Below are positions 1 through 5,315 of a DNA stretch of 5,722 nucleotides, piece by piece. This DNA comes from JAMXLO01 sp046735215 (GTDB taxonomy: Bacteria > Pseudomonadota > Alphaproteobacteria > Acetobacterales > Acetobacteraceae), in the NCBI GenBank assembly GCA_046735215.1, contig JBKPSV010000354.1, positions 1 through 5,722 on the forward strand, given 5' to 3'. Under the pieces are notes generated by a model, which was not told the origin of the DNA, searched no databases, and worked only from the letters and a program-made list of their open reading frames with translations. The first letter of the stretch is position 1; each line of letters opens with the position of its first letter. A program made the position numbers and the translations under genes.

Positions 1-43
1 CACGTAGCAGTACCGTCGCACTCATCAAATCACCCGTCACGAA

Positions 44-71
44 CGTCCCGTCGGTAGACCACCGCGGGACG
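44..71. repeat. Interrupted inverted repeat (11 bp of stem)
   Basis: CGTCCCG (44-50) pairs with CGGGACG (65-71), and inside it CGGT (52-55) pairs with ACCG (61-64), leaving one bulged T and a 5-nt AGACC loop. Both strands can form the hairpin. Neither strand has a T tract directly after it, so by itself it is not a standard intrinsic terminator. It lies beyond the candidate vapBC terminator and could be a backup terminator, an mRNA-end stabiliser or a protein-binding site; the sequence does not decide among these. Confidence 0.5.
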
Positions 72-91
72 AAAAACGCGTGCTGTCACGC
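71..91 (-). terminator. Candidate intrinsic terminator of vapBC
   Basis: On the minus strand GCGTG-ACAG-CACGC forms a 5-bp GC-rich stem with a tetraloop (91 down to 78), followed by G and then TTTTT (76-72). This is the usual order of an intrinsic terminator for leftward transcription and lies about 115 nt past the vapC stop codon. The stem is short, so strength is uncertain. The second hairpin at 44-71 follows immediately. Confidence 0.4.
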
Positions 92-207
92 CGCTGACGC
101 TTCGGCCGACTATGAATTTTGCGCCGGAAAGTAGCTAGCGGCCGCAGCAAACATCGACGGCCACGGAAGCCGGGCGCCGCTTGCCTCGCAGCGCCAATTG
201 CATTCCT

Positions 208-606
208 TCAGCTCAAGAGCTGCGTGGCCTCGCCTTGCGTGGAGAGCAGGGTGACGGCTTGCTTGTCCAAGGACACAAATGTTTCGCCGCCCAGCCAGGC
301 TCCCTCATAGGCGATCGCGCCATCGGCAAAATCGCCGCCGGCATCGAGGACGGCAAGGCCAAGCTCGGCAGCCGGCCGGTTCACCACCACATTGCCCACA
401 TTCATCAGACTGCGAATGGCCGTCGCCACGTCATCCCTTGGCAGTTTGGCACCCTGCCGCAGCACCCAGACCAGTTCGCACAGACACGGCAAAGGCACGG
501 CGATCAGCGACGCTTCCTTCAGCAACTTTCTGGCCGCGCGAGACTGCGTGGGATCATCGTTCAACAGGGCCCGCGCGAGCACGTTGGTATCAACGGAGAT
601 CTTCAT
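208..606 (-). CDS. vapC: VapC-type PIN-domain toxin (ribonuclease)
   Basis: A 132-residue protein of normal VapC length. PIN-domain toxins are Mg2+-dependent RNases that cut tRNA, rRNA or mRNA and stop growth unless bound by their antitoxin. The usual acidic active-site set is present: D6 in the opening SVDTNVL, E44 in CELVWVL, D92/D95 in GGDFADGAIA, and D114 in FVSLDKQA. No motif is missing, so the toxin is probably active. The ATG at 606-604 overlaps the antitoxin stop in an ATGA (606-603), indicating translational coupling with the antitoxin made first. It is followed by a candidate terminator at 71-91. Family assignment is firm; the RNA target cannot be read from sequence. Confidence 0.93.
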   Translation of the reverse strand: MKISVDTNVLARALLNDDPTQSRAARKLLKEASLIAVPLPCLCELVWVLRQGAKLPRDDVATAIRSLMNVGNVVVNRPAAELGLAVLDAGGDFADGAIAYEGAWLGGETFVSLDKQAVTLLSTQGEATQLLS

Positions 607-893
607 GTCCGATCCAGATTGCCCGCCCAGCCGGCAGCCGCAATCCGGTTGATGTCCTCGATTGACAGCGGCTTTTTGCGCTTCACCTTGCCGTCGAGGC
701 TGTGCAGGAAACCATCAATGGTTTCGGTCGGCCGCGCCGCCCGCACGCGCAGCTCCCCGCCTGGCAGCTTTTCGAAGTCAACCCGTTCTCCAGGCTTGAT
801 GCCCAGGTGTTGCAACAAGTCGCGCTTGAGCGTGACCTGACCTTTCGCGGTAACGGTGAGGGAAGCCAGAAGGTCGTCCTTCGGCGTCACCAC
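603..893 (-). CDS. vapB: AbrB/MazE/SpoVT-fold antitoxin (VapB-type) of the VapC pair
   Basis: The protein neutralises the downstream VapC and, as is usual for the family, probably represses its own promoter. The swapped-hairpin AbrB DNA-binding segment reads LTVTAKGQVTLKRDLLQHLG followed by IKPGERVDFEKLPGG. The C-terminal part (SLDGKVKRKKPLSIEDINRIAAAGWAG) is the likely toxin-binding tail. The start is uncertain. The frame stays open up to an ATG at 1013, but that region runs into a decayed icd remnant and is not antitoxin-like. Two adjacent GTG codons (893, 890) have no Shine-Dalgarno. A CTG at 869 has AAGGA 7 nt upstream and sits where the conserved family sequence begins. I give the GTG at 893 (96 aa); the CTG would give 88 aa, nearer usual family length. 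The stop overlaps the vapC ATG by 4 bases. Confidence 0.88.
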   Translation of the reverse strand: MVTPKDDLLASLTVTAKGQVTLKRDLLQHLGIKPGERVDFEKLPGGELRVRAARPTETIDGFLHSLDGKVKRKKPLSIEDINRIAAAGWAGNLDRT

Positions 894-898
894 GACGT

Positions 899-922
899 AA
901 TGTAAATTGTCATTACTGTCAA
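899..922 (-). promoter_or_regulatory. Putative vapBC promoter/operator
   Basis: An AT-rich patch in otherwise GC-rich DNA lies just upstream of the antitoxin. It contains TTGTCATTACTGTCAA (907-922), which agrees with its own reverse complement at 12 of 16 positions (TTGnCAnTAnTGnCAA). On the minus strand this includes a perfect -35-like TTGACA (922-917). A -10-like TACATT lies at 904-899, but only 12 nt separate the two, too short for a standard sigma-70 pair; TTACGT (900-895) at 16 nt is a weaker alternative. AbrB-type antitoxins commonly bind symmetric sites over their own promoter, so this is the best operator candidate. Inference only. Confidence 0.4.
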
Positions 923-1010
923 TCTTCCTGGCGCCTTCCAGGGCTCGACATCGCATCCGGGCGCCGGCCGAGGCCGCGATACATCGGCTCTGGACCGGAC
1001 CGCATGTGCG

Positions 1011-1254
1011 CACCCGCGCCTCGTTGGGCGTGATTATTGCGCACTTGCACCTACGGCGTTACTCGGTGTTGCGTGCCCCGCGTTGACCGCGTTCTGGTCG
1101 TCGGCCTTGTCACAATATTCGATGCCACGATCATCATACTTAAGGCCAGTGTCCAGAAATGGCAGGATCAGCTTAACTTTGATCAACCCCAGACGATGCG
1201 GGTCATCTCGTCGGTCCAGCTCCACCACGGGGTTCTTACCGTGATTTTCGCCAT
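1011..1254 (-). pseudogene. icd: Truncated, frameshifted 5' remnant of NADP-dependent isocitrate dehydrogenase
   Basis: Read on the minus strand from the ATG at 1254, the pieces line up in order with the N-terminus of the homodimeric, eukaryote-like NADP-IDH family (MAKIKVxNPVVELDGDEMTRIIW...). MAKITV (1254-1237) comes first, then after a 1-nt deletion NPVVELD (1234-1214). After a 2-nt deletion comes DEMTRIVW (1212-1189), then after a further 1-nt deletion IKVKLILPFLD and LKYDDRGIEYCDKADDQ (from 1183). After a last 1-nt deletion near 1048-1047 comes KCAIITPNEARV (1046-1011). Similarity then stops abruptly, giving about 80 of roughly 400 codons. The intact enzyme oxidatively decarboxylates isocitrate to 2-oxoglutarate in the TCA cycle. 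With four frame-disrupting indels and no C-terminal half in view this copy cannot make enzyme, so a functional copy presumably exists elsewhere. Assignment is from remembered family sequence, not a database search. Confidence 0.85.
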
Positions 1255-1397
1255 GTTGTTCTCGTCGAAGAATGCCGGACGCTCGGTCCCTGGCCGACAC
1301 GCGAGACCCGGACCGGTCCGCGCCGGCCGCAAGCGGCCCGTGGCACCGCTCCGTTGTGTTCGGCGTGCTGAAATGCTTATGCAGCGGAGACGGTGCT
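1255..1397. other. Spacer between icd remnant and kinase, with two perfect palindromes
   Basis: This GC-rich spacer lies between the divergent icd remnant and the kinase and probably derives from the former icd upstream region. It contains the 12-bp palindrome CGGACCGGTCCG (1309-1320) and the inverted repeat GGCCGC-AA-GCGGCC (1325-1338), which can fold as a 5-bp stem with a CAAG tetraloop. I see no convincing sigma-70 or sigma-54 promoter for the kinase. The kinase reading frame is open through here from an ATG at 1272, but this stretch does not look like protein. Confidence 0.45.
1309..1338. repeat. Two adjacent perfect palindromes
   Basis: CGGACCGGTCCG at 1309-1320 is its own reverse complement. 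GGCCGC (1325-1330) and GCGGCC (1333-1338) are an inverted pair separated by AA. Side by side upstream of the kinase they could be a regulator site or a hairpin leader, though short palindromes also arise by chance in GC-rich DNA. Confidence 0.45.
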
Positions 1398-4300
1398 ATG
1401 GGGCATCGCTCGGTGCAGCGAGACTGCGATGACCTCTCGTCTGATGGCGCGATGAACAGGAGGACCACCAGCCGGTTCGGTCTGGCTGCGATCGTCGTCG
1501 CCTGTCTGGTGCTGATTGCGCTGACGTGGTTCGGCACGTTCAGCGCCGTGCACGGCCAGCAGTCCGCGGCAGAGGCGCGCGTCGAGACCGGCGTTGCGGG
1601 CCAGGCCACGCTGTTCGCACAACAGGTCAGGGTGAGCCTGGCGGAAGTCGACGAAGAACTGCGCACGCTGGCCCACGCCTGGGAAAGCGACCCCGACCAC
1701 TTCCGCCTGCAGCCGTGGCGCAATCAGTTTGTGCTGCTGAGCGAGATCAGCCCGGACGTGATGCTCGCAGACCGGCGCGGGCGCATCATCGACGGCACAG
1801 CACGCGACGCTATCGGCAGCGACGTCGCCGATCAGGACTACTTCCGCGCCCTCAGCAGGCGGCCTCTCGATGATGGCTCGATGTTCGTCGGCCCCAGCAC
1901 GACGAGCCGGTTGATGCCGTCATGGCACATGAACCTCGCCCGGCCGCTGCGCAACCGCGACGGCTCCTTCGCAGGCGTGGTCGTCGCCATGCTGCAGATC
2001 TCCGCACTCGGCAGCTTCTACAACGTGGGCGATATCGGGTCCCACGGCCTGGTCGCGGTCGTTGGCATGGAGCAAGGCGTCCTTCGCTTCATCATGGGCC
2101 ACTCCCGGGCGGATCCAGGGACCAGCATCGCGGACAGCGACATGTTCAAGGCGATGCAGTCATCGCCCGCTTCCGTCTGGGTCGGCCGGACCACGCTCGA
2201 TGGCATCGAACGCGTCCATGGTTTTCGGCAGATCGCCGGCCAGGGTCTCGGGGTCATCGTTGCGGTTGACCGCGCTGATGCAATGAGCGCGACCAAGGCC
2301 TGGGCCGACGACGCCTACATGTTCGCTGGCGGGATCACGCTGCTGCTGCTGCTGCTCGCCGCGACCCTTATCTACGCTGTCCGTGCGGCTCGCCGGCGCG
2401 AGGCAGCGCTGGACCATGAAAGGCGCGTTCTGGCCGGGGCAAACGCCGAATTGGCGCTTGCCAAGGCACGCGCGGATGCCCGCACCGATCTGCTGCAGGC
2501 GACGTTTGCCGGCATGTCCGACGGCGTGGCGATGACAGATGCCTACATGCAGCTGGTTGCGTGGAACGACCGGTTTCCCGAGATCGCCAGCGTGCCGAAG
2601 GATCTGCTGCGCATTGGGCTGCCGATGGAGGACATCCTGCACGCGCAGGCAGCCGCTGGCGTTTTCGGGCCTGTCGATGTCGAGGCCGAAGTGGCGCGCC
2701 GCATGGACATCCTGCGGTCCGGCACTTATCCGCGAACCATCGAGCGGATGGCGCCCGACGGTCGGGTGGTAGAGTTACGTCGCAACGGGCTGCCCGACGG
2801 CGGGTTCGTGACGCTCTACTCGGATATCACTGCGCACCGCGAATCGGTGAACGCCCTGCGGCAGGCCAACGCCCTGGCTGCGGCAGCCACCAAGGCGATG
2901 TCGCGCTTCGTTGCGATCGTCTCGCACGAGATTCGCACGCCGCTCGGTGCGCTGCTCAACAGCCTGCATCTGCTGGCGGATGGCGAAATGGCGGGGTCAC
3001 ACCGCGTCCTGGCGGAGACCGCGCAGCGTGCCGGCGAGGCGCTGTCGGCCCTGATCAATGACATCCTGGAGATGTCGCGGATGGAGGCGGGGCAGCTTGC
3101 ACTGCGTCCAGGTGCCTTCGCATTGCGGCCGTTGATCGAGAGCGCGATGGAGATATTCAGTGCTCAGGCGGCCAGGTGCCGGATGGCGCTGCGGCTGAGC
3201 ATTGCGCGTGGCGTACCGACGGAGCTGTATGAGGATCCCGGCCGATTGCGGCAGATCCTGATCAATCTGCTGTCGAACGCCCTGAAGTTTGCCGATCCCG
3301 GGGAAGTGCGCGTGATTGCGGAGGTTCTGCCAAATGGTGCGGAGCCGCGTCTGCGGCTGGCGGTGCGCGACCGGGGGCCCGTCATCCCACCGGCGAGCTG
3401 TATCCATCTGTTCGAGCCCTTCTATAAACTGCAGGATGCGAAGGATGCCGCATCGTCGGCAGGGACCGGCCTCGGCCTGACGATATGCCGCCATCTGGTG
3501 GCCCTGATGGGCGGCGAGATCGGCTGTCGAGCCTGGCAGCTCGGCAGTCGCGATGCGGGCAACGAGTTCTGGTTGATCTTGCCGATCAAGCCGATGCCGA
3601 TTGGCGCCGCGACCGTCTCGTCGCGGCCTGTCGCCGCGCAACCCCGGTGGCTGCCGCGAACGCGGATCCTGCTGGTCGAGGACATCCTGGCCAATCAGAT
3701 GGTGACCGCAACGCTGCTCCGCCGCGAGGGACATCAGGTCGACGTCGCCGGCAACGGACAGGAGGCGGTCGGTGCCGTGGCAACGTCGCCCTACGATCTG
3801 GTACTGATGGACATTTTCATGCCGGGGATGAGCGGGCTGGAGGCGGCGCGGCAAATTCGCGCCCTGGGCGGACCGGCCGCAAGCCTGCCGATCGTGGCAC
3901 TCACGGCGAACATCTGTGCGGAAGACCAGGCGGCCTGCGCGGCAGCAGGCATGAACGATATGCTGGCCAAGCCGGCCACGTTGCGCGATCTGCTCGATAC
4001 CATTGCCCGCTACGTATGGCCGCACCGGTCTGGGCGCCTGCCAGGGGCGCGTGAGGGCTGGCCCGCCGACCCGGTCATCGCACCGGTGCTGGCGCCGTCA
4101 CGGCTGGCGGAACTCCAGGCCACTCTGCCGCCTGGCACGCTCGCCAGCCTGATCGAGACGTGTCTCGCGGACCTGTCTGACCGGCTCGCGTCGCTGCGCG
4201 AGGCCAGCGAGCAGCGGAACCGTGAGGGTGTTCGCTCCGCTACCCATGCCATGGCCGGAATGGCTGCAGAATATGGCATGGCGTCGTTGGAATCGCGGCT

Positions 4301-4427
4301 GCGGGCGCTGATGCAGTCGGACTGCCACGAGGCGACGAGTGCCGCGCCGCTCATCGACGATGTGGCGGCTGAACTCCGTCGAACTGCCGCCGCCCTGCAA
4401 GAGGCGCTTGGCACCGAATTGGTTTGA
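1398..4427 (+). CDS. Hybrid sensor histidine kinase: Cache-like sensor, PAS, HisKA, HATPase, receiver, HPt
   Basis: An inner-membrane sensor kinase of 1009 aa from this start. Domains in order: TM1 (about 29-50, LAAIVVACLVLIALTWFG), periplasmic PDC/Cache-like sensor (about 51-305, with SDVADQDYFRAL and a WHMNLARPL-G-V core), TM2 (309-328, six-Leu run), a short helical linker, a PAS-7-type domain (about 363-480, WNDRF through GGFVTLYSDITAHRE), HisKA with phosphoacceptor H510 in SHEIRTPLG, HATPase with N-box N627 (NLLSNALKF) and G2 box GTGLGL (689-694), a receiver with E761/D762, phosphoacceptor D805, T836 and K858, and a C-terminal HPt with H950 (THAMAGMAAEYG). The relay H510-D805-H950 is complete but there is no output domain, so a separate regulator must receive the phosphate; none is in view. 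Odd points: the G1 box reads DRGPVI instead of DxGxGI, and the HPt has Ala where HxxKG is usual. I chose ATG 1398 because GGAG lies 8 nt upstream; ATG 1452 (991 aa), directly before the Arg-rich TM1 lead-in but without a Shine-Dalgarno, is the main alternative. The ligand is unknown. Confidence 0.95.
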   Translation: MGHRSVQRDCDDLSSDGAMNRRTTSRFGLAAIVVACLVLIALTWFGTFSAVHGQQSAAEARVETGVAGQATLFAQQVRVSLAEVDEELRTLAHAWESDPDHFRLQPWRNQFVLLSEISPDVMLADRRGRIIDGTARDAIGSDVADQDYFRALSRRPLDDGSMFVGPSTTSRLMPSWHMNLARPLRNRDGSFAGVVVAMLQISALGSFYNVGDIGSHGLVAVVGMEQGVLRFIMGHSRADPGTSIADSDMFKAMQSSPASVWVGRTTLDGIERVHGFRQIAGQGLGVIVAVDRADAMSATKAWADDAYMFAGGITLLLLLLAATLIYAVRAARRREAALDHERRVLAGANAELALAKARADARTDLLQATFAGMSDGVAMTDAYMQLVAWNDRFPEIASVPKDLLRIGLPMEDILHAQAAAGVFGPVDVEAEVARRMDILRSGTYPRTIERMAPDGRVVELRRNGLPDGGFVTLYSDITAHRESVNALRQANALAAAATKAMSRFVAIVSHEIRTPLGALLNSLHLLADGEMAGSHRVLAETAQRAGEALSALINDILEMSRMEAGQLALRPGAFALRPLIESAMEIFSAQAARCRMALRLSIARGVPTELYEDPGRLRQILINLLSNALKFADPGEVRVIAEVLPNGAEPRLRLAVRDRGPVIPPASCIHLFEPFYKLQDAKDAASSAGTGLGLTICRHLVALMGGEIGCRAWQLGSRDAGNEFWLILPIKPMPIGAATVSSRPVAAQPRWLPRTRILLVEDILANQMVTATLLRREGHQVDVAGNGQEAVGAVATSPYDLVLMDIFMPGMSGLEAARQIRALGGPAASLPIVALTANICAEDQAACAAAGMNDMLAKPATLRDLLDTIARYVWPHRSGRLPGAREGWPADPVIAPVLAPSRLAELQATLPPGTLASLIETCLADLSDRLASLREASEQRNREGVRSATHAMAGMAAEYGMASLESRLRALMQSDCHEATSAAPLIDDVAAELRRTAAALQEALGTELV

Positions 4428-4445
4428 TCGTTCAGCGATTGTTAA

Positions 4446-4676
4446 ATGCGCGGCGCGACCCTGGCATCCATGTTGTCGCCACTCTCGTCTGCCGCTTTGT
4501 CGGCGGGTATTGCGCCGGCTAGCGGGCAATTTGCCAAAGTGCAGCCCGCGCGCTCGGTCTCAGCTCCATCGTCACAGTCAAGCGCCCAACTGGCGCCGAC
4601 AGCCACTTCGCCGCCGACCCGCGGGGCGCCGGATCGCGTGCTGCCGCGAGGATCGCTGCTCGACCTATCCGTGTAA
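4446..4676 (+). CDS. Possible small Ser/Ala/Pro-rich hypothetical protein
   Basis: A 76-codon frame starts 18 nt after the kinase stop. It is rich in Ser, Ala and Pro, with a hydrophobic, Ala-rich beginning (MRGATLASMLSPLSSAALSAGIAPA) that resembles a weak signal peptide and a tail ending PRGSLLDLSV. Third positions are about 70% G or C by my count, in line with coding use here. There is no good Shine-Dalgarno before the ATG, and the low-complexity composition could arise by chance in GC-rich DNA. I do not recognise a family. If real, it would be a secreted or envelope-associated small protein, possibly cotranscribed with the kinase. Confidence 0.35.
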   Translation: MRGATLASMLSPLSSAALSAGIAPASGQFAKVQPARSVSAPSSQSSAQLAPTATSPPTRGAPDRVLPRGSLLDLSV

Positions 4677-4754
4677 GTCGAGCCGTAGCGCCCTGGTGCA
4701 ATTCGCTTTCGGTCAGGGATTGATCCGCTGCGGTGAAAGCGGCACCTTGCGGGG
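4677..4754. other. Short spacer before the Nudix gene
   Basis: The 78-nt spacer contains an inverted repeat, CCGCT (4725-4729) with AGCGG (4738-4742) around an 8-nt loop, just ahead of the Nudix start. No T tract follows, so it is not a standard terminator. I see no clear promoter. Confidence 0.3.
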
Positions 4755-5315
4755 ATGCCGGACTTTGTTCGCCGTATTCCCATCGGTGACAATCGCGAGC
4801 GGCTGGTCTGCGCGGATTGTGGTCACATCGCCTATGAGAACCCCAAGGTGGTGGTTGGATCCGTGGTGGTGGCAAACGGCTCGGTGCTGATGTGCCGTCG
4901 TGCCATCGAACCGCGTAGAGGGTTCTGGACCCTGCCTGCCGGCTATCTTGAACATGGTGAGACCCTGGAAGAGGGCGCCGTACGCGAAGCATGGGAGGAG
5001 GCGCGGGCCGACATTGTACCCAATGGCATACTCGGTGTGTTCAGCATCAGCCGAATCGGCCAGGTGCAGGTAATCTTCCGCGCGCGTTTCGCCGCCGCGC
5101 CGCGTTTTTCAGCGGGTGACGAGAGCCTGGAGGTTGCGCTGTTCACGCCGGAACGGATCCCGCATCAGCACATCGCCTTTCCTTCGGTGATCTGGGCGCT
5201 CGATGCGTGGCAGCGAGCGGGCCCTGGCTCCCTCGGCGCTCCTGCCGGCAATCCGACCGACGATCCGCGCGGCGTCGTGTCACGGCTGCCGCCCAGCCTT
5301 GGCGGTGTGTCATGA
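4755..5315 (+). CDS. Nudix hydrolase with N-terminal zinc-ribbon-like motif
   Basis: A 186-aa cytoplasmic Nudix hydrolase. Such enzymes use Mg2+ to cut nucleoside diphosphates linked to another moiety (for example ADP-ribose, NADH or (d)NTPs); the substrate here cannot be assigned. A single CxxC pair (C19, C22 in LVCADCGHIAYENPK) forms the short ribbon-like lead-in typical of this subgroup. The Nudix box runs from G63 to A85, GYLEHGE-x7-REAWEEARA: the catalytic R77/E78 and E81/E82 are intact, but the usual Gly after EEx is R84, a variation I recall as common in this zinc-ribbon group. FPSVIWALDAW (142-152) is the conserved C-terminal helix, followed by a Pro/Gly-rich tail of about 35 residues that looks lineage-specific. 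The ATG at 4755 is the only sensible start before C19, although the ribosome-binding site is just a weak GGGG. The stop overlaps the next gene's ATG by 4 bases. Confidence 0.92.
   Translation: MPDFVRRIPIGDNRERLVCADCGHIAYENPKVVVGSVVVANGSVLMCRRAIEPRRGFWTLPAGYLEHGETLEEGAVREAWEEARADIVPNGILGVFSISRIGQVQVIFRARFAAAPRFSAGDESLEVALFTPERIPHQHIAFPSVIWALDAWQRAGPGSLGAPAGNPTDDPRGVVSRLPPSLGGVS

Larger units (their letters stand above)
1..207. other. Left-edge stretch downstream of vapC, no supported gene
   Basis: No convincing coding sequence is visible. On the plus strand one frame is open from the left edge to a stop at 132-134 (ending ...ADYEFCAGK), but I recognise nothing in it. On the minus strand an ATG at 25-23 would begin MSATVLLR and run off the window; the upstream GGGTGA is a weak ribosome-binding site, so a gene starting here is possible but unproven. 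The stretch does hold two hairpins, listed separately, which lie downstream of the leftward vapBC pair. Confidence 0.4.

Noticed and set aside
181..840. Plus-strand 219-codon frame opposite vapBC
   Set aside because: Complement shadow of the toxin and antitoxin genes, whose motifs on the minus strand are unmistakable.
1340..1360. Possible sigma-54 promoter (TGGCAC... upstream of the kinase)
   Set aside because: The -24-like TGGCAC is present but no GC lies 10 nt after the GG, so the required -24/-12 spacing is not met.
1037..1432. Plus-strand 131-codon open frame
   Set aside because: It is antisense to the icd remnant over most of its length and reads into the kinase start; no recognisable domain and no good ribosome-binding site.
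1034..1723. Minus-strand 229-codon open frame across the kinase start
   Set aside because: Its last third matches the decayed icd remnant in one frame, and its first two thirds are antisense to the kinase with no family resemblance. It is a pseudogene fragment plus a shadow, not a gene.
2997..4025. Long minus-strand open frame (342 codons)
   Set aside because: It lies wholly opposite the HisKA/HATPase/receiver part of the kinase and has the His/Arg/Gln-rich composition typical of antisense frames in GC-rich genes.
4339..4890. Plus-strand 183-codon frame overlapping kinase end, spacer and Nudix start
   Set aside because: Arg/Cys/Trp-rich sequence with no domain, overlapping two well-supported genes in another frame.
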